A stretch of DNA of 64,000 nucleotides. Origin: Rhipidocladum racemiflorum (taxonomy: Eukaryota > Streptophyta > Magnoliopsida > Poales > Poaceae). The stretch is taken from positions 57,769,712 to 57,833,711 of the forward strand of contig CM070576.1 of NCBI GenBank assembly GCA_036346355.1, given 5' to 3'. Shown here piece after piece: positions 34,060-44,368 of this stretch. Below the pieces are notes generated by a model that did no database searches, was not told the origin of the DNA, and saw only the letters and a list, made by a program, of their open reading frames with translations. Position 1 is the stretch's first letter. Each line of letters starts with the position of its first letter. Both the position numbers and the translations under genes were made by a program.

Positions 34060-36440
34060 AGATGAATAAAAACCCTTTTGGATCGATGATGAAAAATGAG
34101 AAAGTTTTAAGACCTGAAGTTCCATATTTAAATGTCATCATAGCACTTATGTATCTTGCAAATTGTACGAGGTCTGATACTGCATTTGCAATAATGACAT
34201 TGGGCTAGTGTTAATACTATACTCAAACACCTCCAAGGTATTCAATATCTTGACTTATTTTACCGGAAGGATTAAAATTTGACCATGGTGTGATATACGG
34301 ATGTTGGCTATCTTTTGATCTCCACAGTGCCAAATCTCAGATTGGATTTATGTGTTATCTATGAAGGTACATCCATTTCTTAGTTGTCTTTCAAAGCAGA
34401 CATTGTTAGCTACTTCTACCAACCACTCGGATTATAGTATTATATGAAGCCTCATGTGAGTGTGCTTGGTTGAGACATGCGATTAATCATATCCAGAAGT
34501 CACGTGGTATTAATACCATCGATATCCTCATAATATCTATGAAGATAATGCTGCTTGTGTTGCACAAATACAAATGGGTTATGTTAAAAGCAATATCACG
34601 AAACATATTATCCCCAAAACTTTTCTATCCTCACGAACTTTAAAAGAATGGTGAGGTAAAGATACTGTAAATTAAGTCATGTGAAAATCTAGCAGATTTA
34701 TTCGTTAAGTCTTTGCCAATATCTATTTTTCAAAGACGTGTTTGTTGCATTGAAATGAGACGATTTAGAGATATGTAGAGTTCGGGAGAGTAAATCACTG
34801 AACCATAACCTTTAGCATAATCTTAAACATACTACTTTAAATCAATAGATTATAAGTTGCACACTTTTTCCATTAGTGGGTTTTCTTGTAGTTTTTCACA
34901 TGGAGTTTTTTAATGAGGCAACTAGTGTAACACAATATGTGAATACAATGTACTCTTTTTTCTATCTTTTTTTTTCTATTTGGTTTTTAAAAAGGAGTTT
35001 TTGATTAGACATATGCATTACATAGTATTAGTTTAATGGGAAGTGTTGAGGTATAATAGAACTCTTGGTCTTGGTGGTTCAAACATAGTTGGACTCTATC
35101 TCATTATAGACGAATCCAAATCTATCTCTTGTTGGCTTCCACTTAGGAATGGCAACGCGGGTGTATACCCGACGGGTATCACCACCCCGTACCCGTACCT
35201 GTGTTTGTAAAATTCACCCACTACAATACCCATACCCACACGCGGGTACAAAATTTACCCGTGCCCGTGCGGGTAACGGGGACCCGCGGGTAACCCGCAC
35301 CCGAACGTCGGGACAGGTTCTGGACAAAAGTTCTATATTGGCATAAATTAAAAGGCCGCTGGCAAAACATAAATAACCGAATCAATAGTTCATTACGACA
35401 GTACTACTGGTATTACAACAGTCAACAACCATTATGCAATAGTTCATTACAGTAGCCACTACAAGTTTATTACGTCCAAAAGGAGATACATAAATTCTTT
35501 CTTAAACTTGAGTACTTGACACACAAAACACCACTTGAATCTCTAATCTGGAGTAGAAATCTCAAAGTGCAAGTTCCTACATGAGCATGGAGTACTCACA
35601 CGGTTAATTATCTGAATAAGGCAAAGTCTCTTTCAGTCAAAGAACTGGATTTGTTATTATCCTTACCAAGTACTAGTAAAGGTTCCTACTTGCTCTGGGC
35701 CAGAAACTAATGCAGTCAGTTCACCTAATTAGTAAAATGGCAACCATGACCTACGAAAGGTAAATGAACTATGAAGAGGGTAAATTATCATGATAACCAA
35801 CCTTGTGAAAAAAATTAGAACTTTACAGCATGCAAAACAACTCGGATATGGTTGAAATTAATAAGGCAACCTTGTTATGTTTCAGAATCCTAATTCTGAA
35901 AATAAAATGAAATAGTTATGAAAGAAATATAATTAAAGCTAACCTTAGTTTCCTTCCTTTCTCCTCAAAAAACAACCACGGCATACGGATCAGTGTGATG
36001 CTTCCCTTCAACGTCTTCTGCACTCTCTACTGAAACCAACAGCAACCCACTACTGGATCAGGGGTCCTTTCTTACATTGACATTGCAGTCTATAGTTGGG
36101 CCAAATTTTATACCCACGGGTAAATGGGTACGGGTAACAATAGTACGGACCCGTACCCGTTCTACCCGCTGGGTAATAGTTTTTGCCCATTAATATACTC
36201 GCGGGTATGAAAAAATGGTTCATACCCGACCTCTAATAGAGTAAATACCCATCGGGTTTCGGGTCTCCATTGCCATCTCTACTTCCACTATAAATATGGC
36301 ATCCCCTTGTATAAGAGAATTAATATAACAAAGAGATGGTTGATTTTCCTCTCTATATTATGTGTACTCTCTATGATTATTATTACTATTTGATCGATGC
36401 ATTGCGGTTGATCTTCGTTGCTTTAGAACAGATTTCATCA
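34060..36440 (+). mobile_element. Ty1/copia retrotransposon relic (RT/RNase H end plus 3-prime LTR)
   Basis: From about 34060 the three plus frames together give RT/RNase H fragments: DPFGSMMKNEK, RPEVPYLNVIIALMYLANCTR, SKQTLLATSTNHSD, YEDNAACVAQIQMGYVKSN, TKHIIPKTF, typical of the Copia polyprotein C-terminus. Stops and frameshifts break it throughout. A purine stretch (ATGGGAAG) precedes TGTTGAGG at 35044, the probable start of the 3-prime LTR, which continues with TATAAATATGG near 36290 and ends near 36440. A hAT element interrupts the LTR at 35144-36281. The 5-prime part is missing. Confidence 0.7.
35144..36281. mobile_element. Non-autonomous hAT element (1138 bp) in the Copia LTR
   Basis: Left end TAGGAATGGCAACGCGGGT and right end CGGGTCTCCATTGCCATCTC followed by TA are inverted repeats. 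The 8-bp direct repeat CTTCCACT flanks it exactly (35136-35143 and 36282-36289), the size used by hAT transposases. Subterminal regions are packed with the word GGGTACCCG and parts of it (ACCCGTACCCG, GCGGGTAACCCG), likely transposase-binding-site-like repeats. The interior is AT-rich without a transposase frame. Confidence 0.92.
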
Positions 36441-36569
36441 CCATCCTGTTATCTCGTGCTTAAAGTATTCAGTCATTCTGTTTTTAATAACGCACGTGAC
36501 CAACACACCACACTCACGCACTGCTCGTGCACAGTACACACACGAAACGGCACCGGGGACAGATCTCCC

Positions 36570-39500
36570 ATCCAGATCTGAACCGTCAGCCTCCCCATCC
36601 GACGACCACGACGCGCGCGCAGCCTCGGCATTTCTGCATCCGGTCCCTGCCCTTCCTCGTGCTGCCGCTCCACTCACGATTCGCGCCGCTGCCCTCCAAA
36701 GGCTACGCCGCCGCGCTCCGGTTGCCGATCCGCCGAGGCAGCCGCGTCCCCCACTCGACCCTGCTTCTGCTCGCCCAACTCCGCGCCTCTATCCCGCCGC
36801 GCCACCAACTTTGCGGCCAGTCCACCCCCAAATCGCAACGTTCGGCACCCCTCCCGGCGCATATCCACGTCAATACCTCCTAAGCGTTGCGCTGCAGCTG
36901 CAAGCAGCGCCATCTTCGGCGGCAGGCCGCGCTCGCCACTTGGTCCTCGCCTGCAGCGGCTGCTGCCGTGCCGTCTACAGGTACCCTTCCGTCGCCTACG
37001 CGATAAACCACAGCTTGGTTGTTTTGTAATACCCCAATTTTGGACTAGATTTTCAGTGTTCTTATTTATTTAGTGAATTAAGGGGGAGAAGCGACACTGT
37101 CGATTGAAACTCTGCTAGAAGTTTGCAAGGATTGGTAGTTGGTTTTGCAATTTCTAGCTCGGGAACTACATGAAGTTAATTTTCAGTTCGAATATGAGAG
37201 AAAGCTTGCCAGTACTCAGAAGCAAGATAAAATAGGGGAAATAACCAAAAAGGGTGAGCCAAACGTTTTAATTTCCTATGTTGGATTTGTTTCAGAGGTG
37301 GTTTAGGACCTTAGGTTCTCAGTAGATAATCACTATGATCCAGGTCACAGTTTATTTCCCCTTGATAAGTTTTTTTTTTAATTACTTCTAGCATTTATTA
37401 CTGCTCGCCTACCATCGGTGATGCAGAAAATCGTCAGTACTGTCTATTAATTACCTGAGTAGGCCAAAGTTGGTTGATCTTGCAGTAGTTCTTTTAGTAT
37501 CATGCTAACAACCATCCTTTATGTGTTCATAAAAAAATGTTTTCAGTAGCTCTCAACAGATTATCTGTAATTGCAGAGGCAGTGCATGGCGGTGACACTA
37601 CATCATCAGCTATATGAATTTGCTAAGGCTGCTCTTGTCAAAATTTTTGCTTTTCCTTATGCCACGGTCTGTTATACCCTCCCCTCTTTCCTGATCTTCA
37701 ATTCATTCGAATCAGTCAGCAAATCAGCAGCAGAAACGTGATACTAACTTGCATTTGCTTGTTGTAAAATGCTGGTAGGTCTGTGACATGTATTGCGATG
37801 GTGGATTGGATACAGACAAGTGGGGGGATGCCCAAATTGGTCACTATATAGGAATTGGTAGGCTTACTCACTATAACCTGAACCTCTTCATGGCTACTTT
37901 TTTTAGATTGTCAGCATGTTGATCTAATCAACCCGCTGCCTTCTGTAATAGATGCATCAGCATCGGGTGTCAGTGATGCTCATGAGATATGGGAGAACAA
38001 AAGGAAACCTTTCACTGCTCAGTTCATTGAGTTGGATCCTTCTGCTGTACACCCTCCTGCCCTCCATCCGTTTATACTTCATATTCATGCACAAACACAC
38101 CTACAAACAGGCATAAAATGCTCACAGCTGATAGTTATATAACAGGATGACTTTGAAGCTCAATTGCAAGAAAAGGTCATCCAAGCAGATATTATTTGCT
38201 GTATGCGGCATTTACAGGCGAGTTGGTTGTTCTCTACCTTTAGAATAAGATATACTTTTGAGCTTTGCTAAGCTTCACACTTTATCCATGTTGAAAGATA
38301 GTTATGCTTTGAGAGTGAGGAACGAGCAAAGAAGCTTCTGAATAATGTATCATCATTGCTCAAACCTGGAGGCTATTTTCTTGGCATAACTCCTGATTCA
38401 TCTACAATATGGTATGGACACCTCATCGATTTATTATTTTGTCTTTAATTGTCTTTCATTGTGACGTTGTTTAAAAGAAAGTTTATCGTCTAAGCTTTGG
38501 TGGTCATTCTACATCACCTAGTAAAACATGTTGGCTTGATTTTTACTTTATTGCAAGTGAACCTTTCATACAATTTCTCTGATTTAAATTTAGCATGCAA
38601 TGTGCTTGAATTTCGCTGATCTGAATCTTCTGAATTGCATGATGTGTTAAATTTTTTAGGACAAAATATCAAAAGAATGTTGAGGCTTCACATAATAAGG
38701 GTCTGAAGACTGTTCCAAATAGCATTCGCGCAGAGAACTATATCATTACCTTTGAAGTTGAGGAAGACAAGTATGAGCTGAACATGTGTATTTAAATAGC
38801 TCTGGAAAGATTTGTTATCTTGAGGAATCATATGGACAATTTTGCAGGTTTCCTTTCTTTGGAAAGAAGTACCAACTCAAATTTGCGAATGAAGTAATGT
38901 TTGAGAATCACTGCCTGGTCCACTTTCCCAGCCTTACGAGGTTTTCCTTTCCTCATTTATTTTCAGCATTTTGCTGTATATCCTTACTTTCTAACCTATG
39001 AGCCCTTTAAACTTCAGCAACTTGTGTCATAGGGTTTTCACAATGTTAGATTATGTTGAAACAGATTAGCAAGGGAGGCTGGACTTGAATATGTAGAGAT
39101 ACAGAATTTAACTGAGTTTTATGATGACAACAGGTGTTGATAACTTATGTCAATCTCTGCATTATTTTCTTTAAGTTACTTCATTTATCACCTCTTGTCC
39201 AATGAACTGTAATTGGATCCCTGTACTAATTAATGATGGATGTTTAAATCTGATAGTTTATTTTTGGTTCTGATTGACTCCAGAACACAATTTGCTCCAA
39301 TGCTTGGTAGTTGTGGTGCCAGTTTGGTGGATACTCGTGGAAAGCTTGTTGCTCGTTCCTATGATATTTTAGGTGGTGTGCCTTTTTTCTTTCTGAGTTG
39401 AATTCGTTGGCAGATCCCAATTTACTCAGTGCTTAGTCTGATTTTTGCAGGCTTGTATTCAACTTTTGTATTCCAGAAGCCTGACCCAGATGCAATACCA

Positions 39501-39761
39501 CATATTGTAACACCCGACGTGCATGATACTGATAATGCTCATGAAGAGGTCTGCTCTTCCATCGATTTTAGTTTACTGCTTCACTGGTAAATGTTGGTTA
39601 ACACTTGATTGAAACAGCAGGAATGGCTCTGGAGGCAGCAGACATCTGCGGATGATGGGAGGCGCTCACAGGCGGACACGATTCCCATGGATCCTGAGAA
39701 AGGCATTCTGGGTCCGGGACCTGCAGGAAATTCAGATGCAGCTGCAAACAAGGGGCAATGA
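36570..39761 (+). CDS. mRNA cap guanine-N7 methyltransferase 2 (11 coding exons, 5-prime leader exon included)
   Basis: Coding exons: 37586-37666, 37779-37857, 37952-38046, 38146-38217, 38302-38411, 38660-38770, 38848-38940, 39065-39133, 39284-39372, 39451-39548, 39621-39761, giving 345 residues with consistent phases. The enzyme type transfers a methyl group from S-adenosylmethionine to the cap guanine; plant genomes encode this second, divergent form. Visible blocks: LYEFAKAALVKIFAFPYATV, the SAM motif region CDMYCDGGLDTDKW then HYIGIDASASGV, ADIICCMRHLQLCFESEE, SSLLKPGGYFLGITPDSSTI, and PFFGKKYQLKFANEV. The C-terminal tail ending in GILGPGPAG fits the plant form. A GC-rich leader exon (about 36570-36980) lacks any ATG and is joined by a GT-AG intron to 37577, so the ATG at 37586 is the first in the mRNA. 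Intron 4 is GC-AG. Confidence 0.9.
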
Positions 39762-40540
39762 CACTTCCTCCATTGGTGGCGCATGGTAGTGCTCAGTTTA
39801 TGCTCTGGCCTCTCGCGGTTCACAGGCTGATCATAAGTTCACGCAGATGGTTGACACAAGATTGGATATCCGTTGAATTCTTCCGGGCCAATTTCAGCTA
39901 GGTGTGATGAGCATAGTGTTGCCAGTAGCTGTGATATCAGGTGCTAAAAGGTACTGTACCTTTGGAGGACAAACATAAGCTGCGTGCACTTTGTACATGA
40001 CTTGTAAGATTTTAGTATAAGGTTAGCAGGAAAATCCTTCGAAATAAGATAAGGATAATTAGTGGGTTTGCCACCTTCTATACTCTATTGATATGGCGTT
40101 AGCACCTTGAAAACAATGTGTATCTTACCTATAATTGATTAATCTTTTCTTTTCTCGAAAATATGGATATCATTACGTGGGGCTAGCACCCAACATTTTC
40201 TTTTCCTTTCAAATGCTGAGATTGTTATACAGAAGTAACTCTGAAAAACTCTAATCCAACAACACGGCCCAGCGCCAGATAACATACAAAGCTTCAATAC
40301 TTGTGTGAAGCTTGCACGATTGTGTATATATGACTTGTACATTACCCTCAGGAAAAGGTAGTACGACTGATTCTTACATCACAAATATAATATATTACTC
40401 TTCAGTGTCTAGGCTATCAGGCCAGGATACTTGTCTTGTGAGTACGAAGTACGAACAGTAACACCTAACTGCTATGCTTGACTACCACAATCCGTTGGCG
40501 AGGAAATTTACAATGGCACATGATCCGCTCCTTTCTCCAC
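39762..40540. other. 3-prime flank of the cap methyltransferase gene
   Basis: Presumed 3-prime UTR to about 40030, then AT-rich DNA with no gene signature before the Helitron relic. Confidence 0.4.
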
Positions 40541-40544
40541 AGAA

Positions 40545-42420
40545 TTCAGAGGTAATATTCGGCTTATTGGTTCATCAAACAGTCATGGTGATCGGTACTC
40601 TTTACTAATTATGCCAGAATTAGCTGCTTTGTTGATGGATGAATTATAAGAGAACAACAGATTTGACATAATTGTGAAAACCTATGCTGGTGACCTAAAG
40701 CAAATTTCACCACTTAATCCTGCTTTAATGTCTCTTCAGTACACATTGTTATTTCCATACGATCAAAAAGGTTTCCATCTAGGTATTAAGTATAAGAACA
40801 CTAACAATGCTGTTCATTCTGCTAGAGATAAAGTATCCATGATGCAATACTACTGCTATGAATGTCATTATCGAAAAAATAAGCCAAATCCTTATATATG
40901 TTGTGGTCGTCTTTCTAATCAGTTAGAAGTTTATTACTACTCATATGTTGAGGCAAACCGTCTTTCATTTCATTTCTTCAACCAAGATGTGATGCGTTCA
41001 GAAACATATCAGGGCATTTCAGATGCACTTGGCTAGGGTACATCAAATGGAAAAAAAAACATTGGTATACGAATACTCCCTGCAAGCTTTACCGGTAGCC
41101 GCCGATATTATGTACTAAATTACCAAGATGCCATGGCTATTGGTCGTAAATATGGTGCTCCTGATGCCTTTCATGCCTTCACGTGCAATTCAAAGTGGCC
41201 AGAAATTGCAAACGTGCTAAGGTATGAGCCTAGGCAAACATATTCTGTATGTCCTGATGTTATCACTTCGGTTTTCCATATGAAACTCAATGAATATATG
41301 TCCGATATATAGGCCGATCACACTTTCGGTCCTATCTGTGCAGGTCAGTTCTTTATTTAACTCCCACGCATATACTACTTCATTTTAATTCCCTTGCGCT
41401 CACCTTTTTTGCTACATGCTAACTCCTTTCTTATCTACAGTCCTATACACAATTGAATTCCAAAAGAGAGGCCTTTCTCATGTCCATACACTTACATAGC
41501 TTCTCGATCGCCCAAGAGAACCATCTCCCGAATGTATAGATACTTTAGTATATGTAGAATACCTGACCCGGTTGCTGGTCCACTTGTTTATGTTTTTGTT
41601 AAAGAATTTATGATGCACGGACCATGTGGAAATCTCAATAAACACTACCCATGTATGAAAGATGGCGTTTGTTTAAAACGGTATCCAAAATCTTTTAACG
41701 AACATACAGTGATCGATGATTATGGTTTTTCAGTATATCATTGTCAAGATGATGGTCAGTTCATATTAAAAAATGGAACAAGATTGGATAATCGATTAGT
41801 TGTCCCATACAACATAACACTTCTTAAAAATTATCAGGCACATATAAATGTTGAATGTTGCAACAAAACAAACCTCGTTAAATACTTATTCAAATATCTT
41901 ACTAAGGTCAGGATAAAGAAAGAGTAGCTTTTCATACCGATGATCAACAGACAGAAATGCCCAGTACTACTAACAAACATGATATTTATGAAATTGTTGA
42001 ATACATTAGATGCAGGTATTACTTTTTCCATATCGTATCACATTTTTGCTTCATGTTTGCTCTATGTTCTTTACTTATTTCTGGCCTCTGTCTAACATGT
42101 ACATATGCTTATCTGTAGATATTTATCTTCTTGTGAAGCAATTTGGCGTCTATTCAACTTCGAAATACATGGTCGAATGTTGAGCGCCTCTTTGTTCACT
42201 TGCCTGGTATGAATATAATCATACATTGTGAAGGCTCAAACTTACAAGATATTATTGCTGATCCAACAGTAAATAAAACTATAATAACAAAATGGTTCAC
42301 TGCTAATCATAATTTTGTTGAAGGAAGGTCCTGCACGTATTGTCAGTTTACGTCTAAGTGGAGATGGGACACTGGTAGGCCAACAAATTTAAGAGTAGTG
42401 CCTAGGTTCACATTATCGCG
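40545..42420 (+). pseudogene. Helitron Rep/helicase-like gene, broken and truncated
   Basis: Conceptual segments on the plus strand match the N-terminal and Rep part of plant Helitron proteins: LNPALMSLQYTLLFPYDQKG, HLGIKYKN, GRLSNQLEVYYYSYVEANRL, RILPASFTGSRRYYVLNYQD, AFTCNSKWPEIANVL, VFHMKLNEYMSDI, EFMMHGPCGNLNKHYPC, RYPKSFNE, and YLSSCEAIWRLFNFEIHGR. At least three in-frame stops break it (TAA near 40649, TAG near 41034, TAG near 41926), with further frame changes. Two spliceosomal-type introns seem preserved (about 41342-41441 and 42016-42118, GT...TACAG and GT...TGTAG). The protein ends after KWRWDTG at about 42375; the helicase domain is absent. No TC start or CTRR hairpin end was identified. 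Confidence 0.8.
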
Positions 42421-42760
42421 ATAATCGGTTCGATTACCACGATAATCAAGCTTATCAAGCCTGTACAATATTTGATACCGGTCAGTAAACTGGTCAAATT
42501 TAAAAAAAAAATCAAGAAAATTTATGCGACTTAAACCGGTTGCTAATCAGTGAATATCGAGAGATTTTCGATGAATATCGTTGATAATCGCTCAAAAAAT
42601 GAGACGCTAAAAGAATTCAACAGGTCAGTTGATTATCGGTGAATATCGACAGATTTTTGAATTTTTTTATTTTTTGTTCAACAAATTTGATTTCGAAACT
42701 CTTCAGTTTTTGATAATTTTCAAATCCTTTTGGATGAAAATCACCACCAGGTTCGAGGCG
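42400..42760. repeat. CGATAATCG/GAATATCG-rich repeat
   Basis: The words CGATAATC, GTGAATATCGA and GATTATCG recur in both orientations over about 300 bp, joining the Helitron relic to the next gene fragment. No gene seen. Confidence 0.5.
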
Positions 42761-42823
42761 ATTTTTTAGATGATTTCCATAACGTGGACCTGGTAGTGGT
42801 AGTGCCTGCAGCCTCCTTGGAAG

Positions 42824-43205
42824 TTGGATCAGCGGTACAATCGCAAGAAGGCGCGCCTCGAGGCTGGGATGCCGCTCGCCGACACCCTTGTCGCCGGCAG
42901 CAGCGGCGGCTGCGGCGTCGTTGAGGAGGCCGGCGGGTGCCTCAGCATGCCGGTGGAGGGGAGATCGTGCAGCACCCGCTGCCGGGCTACGGGGCCCCGG
43001 TGGCGCTCAGCTTTAGCCCCGACGACCGACGGGTGGCCTTCCTGTACAGCCCCGACGGCACCCTCCACCGCAAGGCGTTCAGCTTCGACCCCGCGCAGCG
43101 CCGCCATGAGCTGCTCTTCGAGCCCCCCGACGGCGGGGGGCTCGAGGAGGGCAACCTCTCCGCCGAGGAGCGGCTACGGCGCGAGTACGAGTGGCGTGCC
43201 CATCA
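42824..43205 (+). pseudogene. Dipeptidyl peptidase IV-like gene, broken first-exon fragment
   Basis: Two frames together give RYNRKKARLEAGMPLADTLV, then (after a shift near 42957, where two extra G bases appear) EIVQHPLPGYGAPVALSFSP, DDRRVAFLYSPDGTLHRKAF, ELLFEPPDGGGLEEGNLSAE and ERLRREYEW. This is the conserved N-terminus of plant DPP-IV/prolyl-oligopeptidase-family proteins (beta-propeller start). Relative to those, about eleven residues (the RARERGLGVTR block) between LRRE and YEW are missing. The rest of the gene, including the serine hydrolase domain, is absent. GC-rich in an AT-rich setting and right after a Helitron relic, which suggests capture or a decayed duplicate. Confidence 0.7.
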
Positions 43206-43259
43206 TTCCGGCTCCCCCTCTTCTCGTGCCGGCATTGTTGTGCCTCTCCCCTCCGGGGT

Positions 43260-43950
43260 TCGTAATTTCTCCAGAACCTGCTGCTGTTACTTAATTGAAG
43301 AATGTGTCTTATTTTCAATTGAGTTTGATCCAATTGGTAGTTTAACTTTGTACATTGGATTGCTTGAGTTGCGGCTTATTTTTCCGTTGAATCAAGCTGA
43401 TTGGTATTTTACCGTACCGTTTTGTTTCTAGAAAAGGATAGTAGGATGTGACAAACGCTTTCGTGGGCTTCCTGAGGCCGATAGCTTGATTTGCAATCAT
43501 AAACCAGTCAATTACACTTTGACTTGCTAATAGACTTAGGCTCATTATTTTTTTTCTTCTGCCAATTTAATGGAAGGTTGTTGGTTTAGTTGAGCAGTTT
43601 TTAGGTGGCCGTATGGTCTGTTTTGGGAAATAAATTCCATGAACCTGGTATGCACACTTCTTGTGCATATCTGACGCTAATTGATGCTACGTGAACAATC
43701 TTACAATCCAATGCCACGATATTAAGTTTGAATTAAGTAATCAAATTTGCATCGAAATAAGCGTCAGTTATTTATTTCCACCTGAATTAAGTCGTGGCGT
43801 TAGATTGCAGGATTATCCACGTGACATCAAACAACATCAGGTATACACGAGAAAAAGTTTGCATACCGGCTCCACGGCATTTATTTTCTCTGTTTTGGAT
43901 GCGGTGGGATGTGAAGCCTGAGGATTTACTATATCAAACTGAAGTTTACA
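43260..43950. other. Intergenic DNA
   Basis: AT-rich, no gene recognised. The first part could be intron-like sequence carried along with the DPP-IV fragment. Confidence 0.4.
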
Positions 43951-43952
43951 TA

Positions 43953-44187
43953 CTCCCTCTGTCCCACAAAGAGTGCATTTCTAGGATTTTTAAGACAGAT
44001 TAGTGTGCAAGGTAAATGACTAATGTGCCCCTTATTACTCCATACACAAGCATGGTGGTGCTTCGGTTTCTACAAGCACTTAAATGAGCATGCATACACT
44101 TACAGCTGGGCCCTACAGACTAAAGATGCATTCTTTGTGGGATAAAATTTGAACACTAGAAATGCACTCTTTGTGGGACAGAGGGAG
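43953..44187. mobile_element. Stowaway MITE (235 bp) in the promoter of sulfotransferase 1
   Basis: Ends CTCCCTCTGTCCCACAAAGA and TCTTTGTGGGACAGAGGGAG are perfect inverted repeats continuing for more than 30 bp (GTGCATTTCTAG / CTAGAAATGCAC). TA on both sides (43951-43952 and 44188-44189). It ends 110 bp upstream of the TATA box. Confidence 0.95.
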
Positions 44188-44220
44188 TATGAAACTGATC
44201 TGTTCACCTTCCCTAGCAAT

Positions 44221-44287
44221 AAGTGCTGCCGCTCTCTATGCATGGCTAATTAAGTGCTGCCGCTCTCTATGCATGGCTAATTAAGTG
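44221..44287 (+). repeat. 31-bp tandem duplication in the sulfotransferase 1 promoter
   Basis: Two exact copies (44221-44251, 44252-44282) plus five bases of a third. Each copy contains CTATGCATGGC, i.e. an RY-type CATGCA/TGCATG core. It lies just upstream of the TATA box and doubles any factor site within it. The second sulfotransferase promoter lacks it. Confidence 0.9.
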
Positions 44288-44297
44288 GGCTACTCTA

Positions 44298-44304
44298 CTA
44301 TAAA
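44298..44304 (+). promoter_or_regulatory. TATA box of sulfotransferase 1
   Basis: CTACTATAAAGATGCACC. The second sulfotransferase has CTATAAAGATGTACC at the same relative place, so this proximal promoter was duplicated with the gene. Confidence 0.7.
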
Positions 44305-44368
44305 GATGCACCTTATACTACTGATATGAGCTACCTTGCCCAACCTCGATCGCAAGCTAAGCTACACC

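Noticed and set aside
36496..37029. Open frame of 177 codons before the cap methyltransferase gene
   Set aside because: It is in the GC-rich leader exon but not in frame with the gene, runs through the intron donor and is rich in Pro/Arg/Ser without a domain. Better seen as untranslated leader.
44336..44368. Longer N-terminus for sulfotransferase 1
   Set aside because: The frame has no ATG there, only a TTG, and the paralogue shows that the first conserved ATG is at 44369.
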